DNA of 64,000 bases from assembly GCA_945865535.1 (NCBI GenBank), contig CAMBDW010000001.1, forward strand, positions 1-64,000. The letters are read 5' to 3'. Source of the DNA: Chryseobacterium gleum. Its GTDB lineage: Bacteria; Bacteroidota; Bacteroidia; Flavobacteriales; BACL11. Below are positions 1 to 9,532 of the stretch, piece after piece. A program made the translations under genes and the position numbers. The notes beneath the pieces are model-generated. The model was not told where the DNA came from, ran no database searches, and saw nothing but the letters and a program-made list of their open reading frames with translations. Every line of letters begins with the position of its first letter. The first letter of the stretch is position 1.

Positions 1-1
1 A

Positions 2-583
2 TCCAATATTCCTTCAACGGGGTATGTTCCAGGAACTACATACACCATTACTGCAACTGTTGCTCAAACTGGAATAAATAAATTTGGATTTGAAATCACT
101 GCCGAAAAAAATACTGGAGGAACCAAAACAGGAACTTTCTTGGTTACAAATAGCACTCAAACACAACTTGTAAATAGTAATACTGCAATAACCCATAAAT
201 CTGCAGGAAGCTCAGGTACTAATAATAAAAGCTGGTCTATGGATTGGCAAGCCCCAACTTCAGGAACGGGAGCTGTTACTTTTTACGGAGCATATATAGG
301 AGCGAATGGGAATAATAACAACTCAGGAGACACTTATCATTCTGCAAGTTTAACTTTTAATGAAGCTATAGTTAATTCAACAATCAATTTATCTGAGAAA
401 AATGATTTTATATTCAATACGCTCAGCAAAACAATTGAATCGAATGCAACTATATCAGTTTATGATATTAGTGGAAAACTAGTTTTAATGACAAATAGTA
501 ATACTACTAATATATCTCATTTAAAACCAGGAATATACATTCTTAAATCAGCTGAAAAAAGCCAAAAGATTATTTTAAACTAA
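2..583 (+). CDS. T9SS cargo protein with choice-of-anchor V (Reeler-like) domain, 5' end missing
   Basis: The frame is open from the window edge, so the true start and N-terminus lie upstream. The visible 193 residues begin with a beta-rich stretch typical of the choice-of-anchor V / Reeler-like domain (a YVPGTTYTITATV strand, then GFEITAE, WQAPTSGTGAVTFYGAYIGANG and the closing SGDTYHSASLTF strand). The last 75 or so residues resemble a type A T9SS sorting domain: a strand with ISVYDISGKLV, then LKPGIYILKS and a Lys-rich terminal strand. It is therefore probably exported through the outer membrane and kept on the cell surface or released. An internal TTG at 140 is not a credible start, because the domain begins before it. 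Catalytic function cannot be read from what is present. Confidence 0.8.
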   Translation, partial: SNIPSTGYVPGTTYTITATVAQTGINKFGFEITAEKNTGGTKTGTFLVTNSTQTQLVNSNTAITHKSAGSSGTNNKSWSMDWQAPTSGTGAVTFYGAYIGANGNNNNSGDTYHSASLTFNEAIVNSTINLSEKNDFIFNTLSKTIESNATISVYDISGKLVLMTNSNTTNISHLKPGIYILKSAEKSQKIILN

Positions 584-904
584 TTTTTAGTAATTTTGAA
601 TCATAAAAACTAATTTTAGAATCATTTAAATTAGTAAAAGCAAAATTAGTAACAAATACCAGTACTAAAAAAAAACGATATTTTTTTACTCATAAACTTA
701 TTTTAATAAAATTTAAAAATAAAAAAATAAGAACAAAAAATAGAACTATTAAAAAATAGATTTCAACATATGTTAGCAAAAATGAGCAGTAATTCTGCTA
801 AAATAAAATGCATCACAACAATTTAGACTCTAAAAATATATAGGTGAATTATCTATTTATTTAAATACTATAAATATCTGATTATAAATTATTTAATACT
901 TTAT

Positions 905-930
905 AATGACATAGTGTCATTCCTTTTTTT
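905..930 (+). terminator. Palindrome with T-tract, possible terminator
   Basis: AATGACA, a 3-base TAG loop and TGTCATT form a perfect 7-bp inverted repeat at 905-921, followed by CCTTTTTTT. This fits an intrinsic terminator, but the stem is AT-rich and lies over 300 bases after the preceding stop codon. An operator for trmD is the alternative. Confidence 0.4.
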
Positions 931-968
931 AATGATTTTATTGCAATAATTATCTGATTTTGATTTTG

Positions 969-976
969 TATTTTTG
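969..976 (+). promoter_or_regulatory. trmD promoter, -7 box TATTTTTG
   Basis: Exact match to the Bacteroidota -7 consensus TAnnTTTG. It ends 4 bases before the trmD ATG, so the transcript probably starts at or next to the start codon. The nearest upstream TTG (941) is 25 bases away, longer than usual. Confidence 0.6.
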
Positions 977-980
977 CAAA

Positions 981-1655
981 ATGAGAATAGACATCATTAC
1001 AATTTTTCCAGATTTTTTTACTGCCTTTTTTGAGTACTCAATTTTAAAAAGGGCGCAAGAAAATAATACTGTCGAAATCCACATTCACAACCTTAGGGAA
1101 TACTCAACCAATAAGCAAAAAAGTGTTGACGATTATCAATTTGGAGGAGGAGCAGGAATGGTAATGTGCATACAACCTATTGACGATTGTATTAGCACAC
1201 TAAAAGTCCAAAGAGATTATAATGAAGTTATTTATCTTTCTCCTGATGGAGAAACTCTGAACCAGCAAATTTGCAATACATTATCCACACATAAAAATTT
1301 GATACTGCTTTGTGGCCATTACAAAGGCATTGATCAAAGAGTAAGAGAGCTGCACATAACAAAGGAGATAAGTATAGGAGATTATGTCCTTACTGGAGGA
1401 GAGGGGGCTGCAGCAATACTAACAGATGCGATTGTTCGATTAATACCAGGAGTAATGAGTGATGAAACATCCGCATTAACCGATTCTTTTCAAGACAATC
1501 TGCTTGCGCCTCCAATATATACAAGGCCTTCTGACTATAAAGGAATGAAAGTCCCTGAAGTATTACTCTCTGGTAATGAGAAACTAATTACCCAATGGAG
1601 GGAAGAAAAATCGCTTAAAAGAACACAGGAAAGAAGGCCTGATTTATTAGAATAA
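981..1655 (+). CDS. trmD: tRNA (guanine37-N1)-methyltransferase
   Basis: Methylates G37 next to the anticodon of a subset of tRNAs using S-adenosylmethionine, which prevents +1 frameshifting. The 224 residues match the family's usual length. The SPOUT knot motifs are present: [12 protein letters not shown] at residues 109-120 and [10 protein letters not shown] at 132-141, with the probable catalytic Asp168 in a TDSF segment. The N-terminal [13 protein letters not shown] is the classic TrmD start, so I place the start at 981 rather than the in-frame alternative start at 960, which would lie upstream of the promoter box. The gene precedes rplS by about 80 bases on the same strand; trmD and rplS are linked in many bacteria. 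Confidence 0.96.
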   Translation: MRIDIITIFPDFFTAFFEYSILKRAQENNTVEIHIHNLREYSTNKQKSVDDYQFGGGAGMVMCIQPIDDCISTLKVQRDYNEVIYLSPDGETLNQQICNTLSTHKNLILLCGHYKGIDQRVRELHITKEISIGDYVLTGGEGAAAILTDAIVRLIPGVMSDETSALTDSFQDNLLAPPIYTRPSDYKGMKVPEVLLSGNEKLITQWREEKSLKRTQERRPDLLE

Positions 1656-1734
1656 AAATGTTTATTTTATTTTATACCGAATTAAAAAATATCCGTAATA
1701 TTGCAAACCGATTTTCAAACCTAATACTAGAAAC

Positions 1735-2082
1735 ATGAACATTACTGAAACAATCGCAAAAGAGCTAACTATAAGTAGAGATTTTCCATCATTTAAAGCG
1801 GGCGATAACATTACTGTATACTATACAATTAAAGAAGGAGACAAGCAAAGAACGCAGCTATTTAAAGGAGATGTAATCCAAACAAAAGGAGCTGGAGCAA
1901 CTGAAACTTTTACTGTTAGAAAAATTTCTCACTCAGTAGGAGTAGAAAGAATTTTCCCTTTAAACTCACCATTAATTGAAAAAATTGAAGTAAATAAAAA
2001 AGGTAAAGTTAGAAGATCTAAAATATTCTACTTAAGAGAATTAACTGGTAAAAAAGCTAGAATTAAAGAAGTTAGAAACTAG
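1735..2082 (+). CDS. rplS: 50S ribosomal protein bL19
   Basis: The 115-residue product is a standard-length bL19, which sits at the 30S-50S interface. Diagnostic segments are FKAGDNITVYYTIKEGDKQRTQLFKGDVI near the N-terminus, the FTVRKISHSVGVERIFPLNSP core and the basic tail with KIFYLRELTGKKARIKE. The upstream gap contains a near -7 element, TAATATTG followed by C, so rplS may also have its own promoter in addition to read-through from trmD. Confidence 0.97.
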   Translation: MNITETIAKELTISRDFPSFKAGDNITVYYTIKEGDKQRTQLFKGDVIQTKGAGATETFTVRKISHSVGVERIFPLNSPLIEKIEVNKKGKVRRSKIFYLRELTGKKARIKEVRN

Positions 2083-2106
2083 ACGCTAAAATATATCACA
2101 TAAGGA

Positions 2107-2131
2107 ATACTGCTATTTGCAGGATTTTTTT
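2107..2131 (+). terminator. Possible rplS terminator
   Basis: CTGC, a TATTT loop and GCAG at 2110-2122 are followed by GATTTTTTT. The stem is short (4 bp, extendable with one mismatch), so this is a weak call. It lies at the convergent junction with the OmpA-family gene and overlaps that gene's stop codon. Confidence 0.45.
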
Positions 2132-4034
2132 ATTGACTAATTATTTTAAATTCTGTTCTTCTATTCTGTCCTCTACCCTTTTCAGAATCATTACTAGTTA
2201 TCGGATAAGATTCCCCAAAACCATTATAAAATACTCTTTTTTCAGATATTCCTTGTAATAAAATTAGATCTCTCACAGCTTTTGCCCGATTTTCTGAAAG
2301 CAGCTGATTGTATGCCTGATTCCCAACATTATCAGTAAAACCATTTATTTCAATAATCAAGGTATTATTTACTTCCAAATATTTGGCAAACTCTATCAAA
2401 ATCTCATTAGTAGTACGCTTTAGCTCATAAGAATTGTTATCAAAGTAAATATTTTCAATACTAAAAGACTTTCCCTGCTCTAATGATTGCATCTCAAAGT
2501 TTAAATCAGCAGGGGAATTAAAAGAAGTGTCATTAGCAGAGATATAAGTGGAATTAAAAGCAAAACCCTCCTTTTTTATAGTAATTAAAACATCATCATC
2601 TTTAGCTAATGTAAGAGAAGAAATGTAAGCGCCTGCATCAACTTTAATAGTTGTAATTTCTTGTGTTGTTAAATTCTTAATCTCTAAATCAACATCTTCT
2701 ATAATTTGCTTATTTTCATCTAGTAAATCTCCTTTTAAGAAAAGGACTCTCTCTGGCTTAGCGCCCTCATATAACCCAAAAGAATAAATATCCCAACCCC
2801 CAATCCCATTCAGATTATTAGATGCAAAATAAGCCTGATTCCCATCAGTACTTACAAAAAGAGAAATCTCATCAGCAACTGTATTGATAGGATAACCAAT
2901 ATTTATCGGTTTTTGCCAGTTTCCTAAAGAGTCTTTTCTACTGTAGAATATATCAAATCCTCCTAATGTCGGAAAATTAGTTGATGCAAAAAATAAGGTT
3001 TTTCCATCTGTATGTAAATACGGGGATTTCTCATTTTCATTACTATTAATAGCCGAACCCAAATTCTTAGCACTAGTCCAAGTATCATTTACTTTACTTA
3101 TTTCATACAAATCCATTTTTCCATAACCCCCACTCCTATCACTAGAAAAGAGAATAGTTTTTCCATCAGAAGAAACAGTTGGCTGAGATTCCCAAGAGTC
3201 AATTTTGGATATATTTTTTGGAAATTCTTGAACATTTGACCAAGCGCCATTCTCTCTATTTACATAATAAATATCGCAATTATTATATCCTTTATTATCT
3301 CTAATACATTTTGTATAATACAATATTTTATTATCAATTGTAATGGACGCTCCTCCTTCATTACTTTCTAGATTAAAGGGATAAGTAAGTGCTTGGCCAA
3401 CTTCAAAATCGCCATTTATCTTTTTACTAAAAACAAACTCCTCAATAGTAGTAGTTGTAATATCTTGTAAGCTCATTTTATCCGATCTTCTGGTAAAAAA
3501 TGACAATTCTTGATCTGGGGAAATTATGGGTAAATACTCATCATCTTGAGTTGAAACACCTTTAACGATTTGAGGATTGAACTTTACAGGATTATTTATA
3601 ATTTGCGCAAGTATTTTTGCATTTTCATAAAGCATAATGGCATCCGAATAATAAGGATCCCCAATTTGTAAATTAATTGCTTTTTTAAGGTAAATATCTG
3701 CATTTACATAATCCTTTCTTTTATAAGCGATTTCACCTAAAAAATAATATGCTTTTGGAAAATTATCCGGACAAAGCTCGATAGCTTTTAAAGCCTGAGT
3801 TTCAGCATTAAAAAAATCTCCACTTCTAAATAAAATTTCAGCTTTTAACTCAAAAAAAACTGCTGCTTGATTTGTGTTTTGCAAAGCGTCAATAGCATCA
3901 TAATAAGATCTTTTTTCAATAAGTTTTTCAATCTTTTTAACTAATTTTTTATCCTTGTTTTTCTCAGGGTAACATTCTTGAGAAAAAACAAGATGAAAAG
4001 AGAAAAAAAAAGAGAAAAAAAGAATTATTCGCAT
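2130..4034 (-). CDS. OmpA-family protein with TPR, beta-propeller and CRD (PorE-like)
   Basis: 634 residues. A hydrophobic signal peptide (residues 1-18, ending VFSQ) is followed by TPR-like helices (about 30-150), a PD40-type beta-propeller (about 165-420, with repeated ISPDQELSFFTRR, TVSSDGKTILFSSDR, HTDGKTLFFAS and STDGNQAYFAS blades), a carboxypeptidase-like regulatory beta-sandwich (about 430-515) and a C-terminal OmpA domain (about 520-634) with the TDNVGN and SENRAKAV peptidoglycan-binding signature. This domain order is that of PorE, the protein that tethers the T9SS core to peptidoglycan. Many Bacteroidota have paralogues of this layout, so the exact role is uncertain. There is no lipobox immediately after the signal. 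It lies one base from the symporter gene on the same strand. Confidence 0.85.
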   Translation of the reverse strand: MRIILFFSFFFSFHLVFSQECYPEKNKDKKLVKKIEKLIEKRSYYDAIDALQNTNQAAVFFELKAEILFRSGDFFNAETQALKAIELCPDNFPKAYYFLGEIAYKRKDYVNADIYLKKAINLQIGDPYYSDAIMLYENAKILAQIINNPVKFNPQIVKGVSTQDDEYLPIISPDQELSFFTRRSDKMSLQDITTTTIEEFVFSKKINGDFEVGQALTYPFNLESNEGGASITIDNKILYYTKCIRDNKGYNNCDIYYVNRENGAWSNVQEFPKNISKIDSWESQPTVSSDGKTILFSSDRSGGYGKMDLYEISKVNDTWTSAKNLGSAINSNENEKSPYLHTDGKTLFFASTNFPTLGGFDIFYSRKDSLGNWQKPINIGYPINTVADEISLFVSTDGNQAYFASNNLNGIGGWDIYSFGLYEGAKPERVLFLKGDLLDENKQIIEDVDLEIKNLTTQEITTIKVDAGAYISSLTLAKDDDVLITIKKEGFAFNSTYISANDTSFNSPADLNFEMQSLEQGKSFSIENIYFDNNSYELKRTTNEILIEFAKYLEVNNTLIIEINGFTDNVGNQAYNQLLSENRAKAVRDLILLQGISEKRVFYNGFGESYPITSNDSEKGRGQNRRTEFKIISQ

Positions 4035-4035
4035 T

Positions 4036-5328
4036 TTAACTCATTAATTCCTGCTGAGTTACTTCACTCAATTCACCCTCTGTAGATGCTACAACTACTG
4101 CAACGGCAGCATCTCCAGTAACATTTACAACCGTACGCATCATATCAAGTATTCTATCAACCCCAAAAATAAGAGCTAAACCTGCAGCTGGCACATTAAT
4201 TGCCTCCAAAACAATAACCAACGTCACCATCCCAGCACCTGGTACAGCTGCTGCACCAATAGAGGCCAAAGTAGCTGTAAGCACAATAGTTAATTGTTGG
4301 CCTAAATCTAAATCAATACCAAAGGCCTGAGCAATAAATACTGCCGCTACTGCTTGATAAAGTGCAGTTCCATCCATATTGATAGTGGCTCCTAATGGAA
4401 GCACAAATGAAGAAACTTCCTTTGAGATTCCTAAATTATCTTCACATCTTTGGATAGTAACTGGCAAGGTTGCTGCACTTGAACTTGTAGAAAAGGCCAA
4501 CATCTGAGCAGGAAAAATTCCTTTGAAAAAATTAACATACTTAACCTTTGTAAATATTTTAATAATTAAAGGATAGACTAAAAACAACATTAAAAGCAAT
4601 CCTACGATAACTGTAAGAGAATATTTACCCAAAGCTATAAATAAAGTAGCACTTGCTCCAAAATCAACTACTAAAGCGCCCAAGAGCGCAAATACTGCAT
4701 AAGGGGCTACTAACATAATGAAATCTACAATTTGTAAAATAATATCATTTATTCCATCAAAAAAACCTTTGACATACACTGTTTTTTCTTTAGGCAACAT
4801 TACTATAGCTATCCCAAATAAAATAGCAAAGAAGATAACTTGCAACATATTGCTATTATTACTAGCCGATTCCAAGATATTAGTAGGAATAATATCTACT
4901 AAAAATTGCAAAGGCCCTGCTTCTTTTACCCCTTCAGCAGCCGTAATTTTTGAATTTAGACCTTCTTGACTGCTTGGAGTTAACTCATTAGTATCTTTTG
5001 TATCAAAACCAATTCCAGGATTTACTGTATTTACTAGAAGCAAACCAATAGTTGCGGCAATAACTGTTGTAGCTAAAAAAAGCGTTATGCTTTTTCCTCC
5101 TATTCTACTTAATCTGGAAATATCTGATAAGGATGCAACCCCTTTAACTAAAGAAGCAAACACCAATGGAACAGCAATTAATTTTAATGAATTTACAAAA
5201 ATAACCCCCCAAGGTTTTATCCAGTTATTGGTAAAATCTATCCAACCCATATTGGAGGCAATTAGGCCATAAACTACTCCTAATCCCATTCCAATTATTA
5301 TTTTCCAATGTAATGCTAGTTTTTTCAT
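4036..5328 (-). CDS. Dicarboxylate/amino acid:cation symporter (DAACS family)
   Basis: 430 residues with the topology of glutamate/dicarboxylate:cation symporters: about eight hydrophobic segments and two re-entrant loops. The family signature is clear: a serine-rich SSSAATLPVTIQRC hairpin (HP1) and the TM7 motif GATINMDGTALYQAV with its NMDGT substrate and cation site, followed by a Gly/Pro-rich HP2 (IGAAAVPGAGM). It should import acidic amino acids or C4-dicarboxylates with Na+ or H+ across the inner membrane. The C-terminal helix with DRILDMMRTVVNVTGD matches the substrate-binding TM8. Specificity cannot be assigned from sequence alone. Confidence 0.93.
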   Translation of the reverse strand: MKKLALHWKIIIGMGLGVVYGLIASNMGWIDFTNNWIKPWGVIFVNSLKLIAVPLVFASLVKGVASLSDISRLSRIGGKSITLFLATTVIAATIGLLLVNTVNPGIGFDTKDTNELTPSSQEGLNSKITAAEGVKEAGPLQFLVDIIPTNILESASNNSNMLQVIFFAILFGIAIVMLPKEKTVYVKGFFDGINDIILQIVDFIMLVAPYAVFALLGALVVDFGASATLFIALGKYSLTVIVGLLLMLFLVYPLIIKIFTKVKYVNFFKGIFPAQMLAFSTSSSAATLPVTIQRCEDNLGISKEVSSFVLPLGATINMDGTALYQAVAAVFIAQAFGIDLDLGQQLTIVLTATLASIGAAAVPGAGMVTLVIVLEAINVPAAGLALIFGVDRILDMMRTVVNVTGDAAVAVVVASTEGELSEVTQQELMS

Positions 5329-5337
5329 AATCTTAGT

Positions 5338-7113
5338 TTACTCAATAACTATTTTTTTCTCTACTGTTCCATCATCAAAGATGTAAAAGAGAAGTTGGTT
5401 AGTGGCTTTTGTTTCTCTACCTAAGAGGTCAGTTACTTTAAGCAGTTTTTTATTTGTATTTGGCTTAACATTTGCTATTTCGCTAACAGGAGAATAAACA
5501 TAAAACTCATATTCTGCTCTTTGTGGATTAAGTTTAATAGCATCATTATTTTCTGATCGAATATAAAATTTTACTTCCAATCCGCTAGATTGAAAAGGTA
5601 GATTTGCTGAATAAGTACCATCATTAGCAACTACATCTCCATTACTACCATCATCTAGCATTATAAAAGATTGAAATTTTGAATTGTAGTCACTTGTTGT
5701 AGCCATTAATTCCACAGTATTTGCATTTAAAACCTCAGCTGTAACCAAATTATTAGTTATCATTACATTATCAACCGTTGGAGATACTAGAGATATTTCG
5801 GGATGATTAAGCAAGTATTGTTTTCTTTCATCAACAGTACTCAATATTCCACCAAAACCCCAACCAAAACTTGCCCATAATGGAGTATTCACATTAATAT
5901 AATATTCATTCATTGAGAAAATTTTATTATTATCCTGTGATGCCGCATTCTGCCCTAAAGCCTGTAAATTATTAATAGTAGCACTTATTACATTTACATC
6001 TAATGATTCTTCAATAATAGTATTCATATGTGCTGTATATATCTTTCTGTAGTAGGGATCATTTAATAATTTATACAATAATGGCCTCTGCTCCCAAGAT
6101 GGTGTTGTTCCTGCTAATGAAGGCCCCGTAAAATAAGGATCATACTCATAAATGTTGGAAGGAGTCCAATAATCAAAACCCATAATTGCTCCTGAAAAAC
6201 TATTATCAAGATCCCAAGGAATCATTTGAAACAAGCCATCTTTTGTTTGATATAAATAATAATTATGAATGTAATAGGTATTGTAACAATCTAAATTTTG
6301 AATCACCTGATTTACAGCAAAAGCCCAAAGGGTTCTATCTATATTTAAGACACTATCTAGATTAGTAAAATCATCTTTAATTGTTCTAATTAACTCCATA
6401 AGTTCAGCCCATCCATAATCTGACTTCATATCATAACTATTATAATACAAGCTTGAATCATTACCCATATAGTATAAGTTAGGAGGCATTGCAGATGGTG
6501 CATTAGCAGTATCACAAAATCTTTTAATATCATCACATTTAAATAAGGGTCCTGATTTTTCATCAAAATGTTTCTTTAAAAATTCTTTATTAATAGATTC
6601 ATCATTAACATAAAGACCCACATAATTAGCTTGAGAATAGAGTTTGACTAAATTAGATTCACCAGTTGGCAAATATCTCATATAAATATTGCTACTTATT
6701 ATCTGTTTTACAAATGTAGGATCCATGTATGCATTAGCCAGCTTCATCTTTTTATATCCTAGCAATTCTTGTCCATCAATAAAATAATCCATGTCAATAT
6801 TATACGGCACTTTAGGGTTGAAATTATCGTTTGGTAAGCAAAATGTAGAATTACCCTTGTAGCGTACCCCAACACTATCATATGTAGTTCCATTTAATAT
6901 AAGTTTAGCAGGAATTAGTTCATCTGGATTATAATACCAAGCATTCACTAAATAGGCATGATAGTTTGAATTGTAAAACTCTAAATTAATTACTCTTAGA
7001 GAATCTTCATCAAAAAAACCTCCTGGGCTATCATATAAATCTTGAGGATTATACAGAGTTTGGCCAAAGCCAATAAAAGGCAAAGCAAGTAATACAAGTA
7101 GTCCTTTTTTCAT
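5338..7113 (-). CDS. Secreted CotH-like protein with T9SS sorting domain
   Basis: 591 residues beginning with a signal peptide (MKKGLLVLLALPFIGFGQ). The central region (about 60-300) resembles CotH, an atypical kinase-fold family: VGVRYKGNST, a segment on stable folding (LLGYKKMKLANAYMDPTF), VKLYSQANYVGLYVNDE, and the late IPWDLDNSFSG motif carrying the Asp pair expected for metal binding. A beta-sandwich region follows at about 440-530, and the end (KVTDLLGRETK then LLFYIFDDGTVEKKIVIE) is a compact T9SS C-terminal signal. It is predicted to be surface-exposed or secreted. CotH proteins phosphorylate coat proteins in spore formers; the role in Bacteroidota is unknown. The gene lies directly downstream of aroC with one base between. 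Confidence 0.82.
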   Translation of the reverse strand: MKKGLLVLLALPFIGFGQTLYNPQDLYDSPGGFFDEDSLRVINLEFYNSNYHAYLVNAWYYNPDELIPAKLILNGTTYDSVGVRYKGNSTFCLPNDNFNPKVPYNIDMDYFIDGQELLGYKKMKLANAYMDPTFVKQIISSNIYMRYLPTGESNLVKLYSQANYVGLYVNDESINKEFLKKHFDEKSGPLFKCDDIKRFCDTANAPSAMPPNLYYMGNDSSLYYNSYDMKSDYGWAELMELIRTIKDDFTNLDSVLNIDRTLWAFAVNQVIQNLDCYNTYYIHNYYLYQTKDGLFQMIPWDLDNSFSGAIMGFDYWTPSNIYEYDPYFTGPSLAGTTPSWEQRPLLYKLLNDPYYRKIYTAHMNTIIEESLDVNVISATINNLQALGQNAASQDNNKIFSMNEYYINVNTPLWASFGWGFGGILSTVDERKQYLLNHPEISLVSPTVDNVMITNNLVTAEVLNANTVELMATTSDYNSKFQSFIMLDDGSNGDVVANDGTYSANLPFQSSGLEVKFYIRSENNDAIKLNPQRAEYEFYVYSPVSEIANVKPNTNKKLLKVTDLLGRETKATNQLLFYIFDDGTVEKKIVIE

Positions 7114-7114
7114 C

Positions 7115-8176
7115 TTATATTTTATTCGTTTTACTTCTTAAAAAAGCATCTACCAAAGTAAGTGCCATCATACTTTCTACTATAGGGACCGCCCTTGGAA
7201 CTACACAAGCATCATGTCTTCCTTTACCCTCAATTTCCACAGCATCCCCAGTTGAATTAATAGTGTTTTGCTTTTGCATAATTGTAGCCACTGGCTTAAA
7301 GGCAACTCTGCAATAAATATCATTTCCATTGCTAATTCCTCCTTGTATTCCAGCAGAATAGTTTGTTTTTGTTTTTCCATCTTCTAAAAACACATCATTA
7401 TGCTCACTGCCCTTCATTTGAGCGGCACAAAAACCACCTCCATATTCAAAACCTTTTACGGCATTAATACTGAGCATGGCCTTTCCAATATCAGCATGTA
7501 ATTTATCAAAAACAGGTTCGCCCCATCCAGAGGGAACATTTTTAGCAACACACATAATTGTACCTCCAATGGTATCTCCTGCCTTTTTCACCTCTTCAAT
7601 TTTGCCTATCATTTGCTCAGCTACTTTTTCATCTGGGCATCTAACACTATTAGTATCAATTTTAGAAAAATCCAAAGCTTGATAAGGCTGCAAAACACAT
7701 ACATCTCCTACTGATGATACATAAGCCGTAATAGCAACATTAGCTAAAACCTGTTGAGCAATTGCCCCAGCAACTATCCAATTTGCAGTTTCTCTTGCTG
7801 AGGAACGCCCCCCTCCTCTATAGTCTCTTATTCCATACTTTTTTTGATAGGTAAAATCAGCATGAGAAGGACGATACACATCTTTAATATGAGTATAATC
7901 CTTACTCTTAGCATCTTCATTATTGATAACAAAACCAATAGGGGTTCCGGTAGTTATTCCTTCAAAAATTCCTGAAAGAAATTTCACTGTATCACTTTCT
8001 TTTCTAGAACTTGTAAGTTTACTTTGTCCTGGCCTTCTTCTATCTAATTGCTTTTGAACTTTTTCAAAATCAATTTTTACCCCAGCAGGACAACCATCAA
8101 TAATACCTCCAACAGCCACCCCGTGCGACTCTCCAAAAGTTGTTAATTTAAAAATCTTACCAATGGTATTTCCCAT
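7115..8176 (-). CDS. aroC: Chorismate synthase
   Basis: Catalyses the last step of the shikimate pathway, converting 5-enolpyruvylshikimate-3-phosphate to chorismate with reduced FMN. The 353 residues are normal length. Family signatures are LTTFGESHG at residues 11-19, the [14 protein letters not shown] segment, [13 protein letters not shown], and the C-terminal [17 protein letters not shown]. The start is supported by a -7 box ending four bases upstream. Chorismate also feeds the futalosine menaquinone route, for which mqnE is present in this window. Confidence 0.97.
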   Translation of the reverse strand: MGNTIGKIFKLTTFGESHGVAVGGIIDGCPAGVKIDFEKVQKQLDRRRPGQSKLTSSRKESDTVKFLSGIFEGITTGTPIGFVINNEDAKSKDYTHIKDVYRPSHADFTYQKKYGIRDYRGGGRSSARETANWIVAGAIAQQVLANVAITAYVSSVGDVCVLQPYQALDFSKIDTNSVRCPDEKVAEQMIGKIEEVKKAGDTIGGTIMCVAKNVPSGWGEPVFDKLHADIGKAMLSINAVKGFEYGGGFCAAQMKGSEHNDVFLEDGKTKTNYSAGIQGGISNGNDIYCRVAFKPVATIMQKQNTINSTGDAVEIEGKGRHDACVVPRAVPIVESMMALTLVDAFLRSKTNKI

Positions 8177-8180
8177 AGGG

Positions 8181-8188
8181 CAAATATA
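8181..8188 (-). promoter_or_regulatory. aroC promoter, -7 box TATATTTG
   Basis: Exact TAnnTTTG on the minus strand, separated from the aroC ATG (8176) by four bases. A leaderless mRNA is implied. Confidence 0.6.
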
Positions 8189-8238
8189 ACATATTTGATT
8201 GGAGTGAATTTTGTATTTTTACCCAATCAAATATAACT

Positions 8239-9483
8239 ATGAAAATAGTAATAAAAAATATTGCAGAATTAATACAAACTGAAAGCACACCGAAAAAGTG
8301 GGTTGCTGGAGCTGATATGAAAAATATCAGTACTATTAAAGATGCTTTTGTAGAAATTGAAAATGGCATTATCACCGGATTTGGAAGTATGGACAATTGG
8401 AGTGGAATTGACAACTGGAGCAATACTGAAATTATTGATGCTGAAGGAGGAATGATTTTTCCAACCTTTTGCGATAGCCACACTCATTTAGTATTTGCAG
8501 CAAGCAGAGAAGAAGAATTTGTAGACAGAATAAAGGGCCTCTCCTATCAAGAAATAGCCAAAAAAGGTGGCGGAATACTTAATTCTGCTGAAAAATTACA
8601 AAACACTACTGAAGACGAATTATTTGAAAGTGCGCTGGCTCGTTTAAATGAAGTAATAAAAATGGGAACGGGAGCTATTGAAATTAAAAGTGGCTATGGT
8701 TTAACGCTAGAATCAGAACTCAAAATACTAAGAGTAATCAAACGCCTAAAAGAAGCTTCTGATGTCACCATAAAAGCCACTTTTTTAGGAGCTCATGCCC
8801 TACCAAAAGAATTTAAAGACAATAAAGATGGGTATATGGATTTGGTAATAGATGAAATGTTGCCAAAAATAGCAAAAGAAAATCTAGCTGATTATGTAGA
8901 TATCTTCTGCGAAAAAGGATATTTTACTATTGAGGATACTAAAAGATTATTAGAGGCTGCAAATAAATTTGGCATAAAAGCCAAAACACATGTCAATCAG
9001 TTTAATACTATTGGTGGGGTAAAAGCATCAGTAGATTTAGGGGCTCTTTCTGTTGACCACTTAGAACAAATGAATCCAGAGGATTTTGATGTGCTCTTAG
9101 GTAGTAATTGCATGCCAACAATATTACCATCCTGTTCCTTCTTTTTAGGTATTCCTTATAGCCCAGCAAGGAAAATGATTGCTAAAGGATTGCCTATTGC
9201 ACTTGCATCTGATTTCAATCCTGGATCTTCACCTAGCGGAAATATGAATTTTGTAGCATCATTAGGATGCATAAAACTAAAAATGACCCCAGAAGAAGTT
9301 ATTAATGCCAGCACTATAAATTCGGCTTATGCCATGGGAGTTGAAAAGGAATTAGGAAGTATTGCAATAGGTAAAAAAGCAAATCTATTTATTACAAAAC
9401 CAATTTCTAGCTATGCTTATTTAGCTTACAGCTTTGGAGAAAATATTATTGAAAAAGTAATTTTAAACGGAAAATTGCAATAA
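8239..9483 (+). CDS. hutI: Imidazolonepropionase
   Basis: Third enzyme of histidine degradation, hydrolysing 4-imidazolone-5-propanoate to N-formimino-L-glutamate in the cytoplasm. It is a 414-residue member of the metal-dependent amidohydrolase superfamily. The metal-binding motif CDSHTHLVFAASREEEF lies near residue 80; further ligands lie in GAHALPKEF, in KTHVNQF and in the LASDFNPGSSP aspartate motif. The C-terminal beta-strand segment GSIAIGKKANLFI is typical of the superfamily. No other hut gene is visible nearby. A near -7 box (TATTTTTA) lies about 20 bases upstream, divergent from the aroC promoter. Confidence 0.95.
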   Translation: MKIVIKNIAELIQTESTPKKWVAGADMKNISTIKDAFVEIENGIITGFGSMDNWSGIDNWSNTEIIDAEGGMIFPTFCDSHTHLVFAASREEEFVDRIKGLSYQEIAKKGGGILNSAEKLQNTTEDELFESALARLNEVIKMGTGAIEIKSGYGLTLESELKILRVIKRLKEASDVTIKATFLGAHALPKEFKDNKDGYMDLVIDEMLPKIAKENLADYVDIFCEKGYFTIEDTKRLLEAANKFGIKAKTHVNQFNTIGGVKASVDLGALSVDHLEQMNPEDFDVLLGSNCMPTILPSCSFFLGIPYSPARKMIAKGLPIALASDFNPGSSPSGNMNFVASLGCIKLKMTPEEVINASTINSAYAMGVEKELGSIAIGKKANLFITKPISSYAYLAYSFGENIIEKVILNGKLQ

Positions 9484-9514
9484 AAAAAGCCCTACTTTTC
9501 AGTAGAGCTCTTTG
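9484..9514. terminator. Bidirectional terminator between hutI and a convergent gene
   Basis: AGC-C-CTACT, loop TTTC, AGTAG-A-GCT forms an 8-bp stem with one internal mismatch at 9488-9509. The run of A residues before it gives a seven-base U-tract for the minus-strand gene ending at 9533; the plus-strand tail (CTTTG) is weak. It begins right after the hutI stop codon. Confidence 0.75.
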
Positions 9515-9532
9515 TAAATTAGCAACAATCAA

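Larger units (their letters stand above)
584..980. other. AT-rich intergenic region before trmD
   Basis: About 400 bases with no convincing reading frame and extremely low GC. It holds three closely spaced copies of a TAATTTT word (581, 591, 611), the last two in a longer imperfect repeat (TAATTTTGAATCAT and TAATTTTAGAATCAT). A perfect 7-bp inverted repeat near 905 and the trmD promoter are listed separately. Otherwise I see no structured RNA or gene. Confidence 0.6.

Noticed and set aside
960-980. trmD start at 960
   Set aside because: It includes the -7 box; the [10 protein letters not shown] start at 981 is universal in the family.
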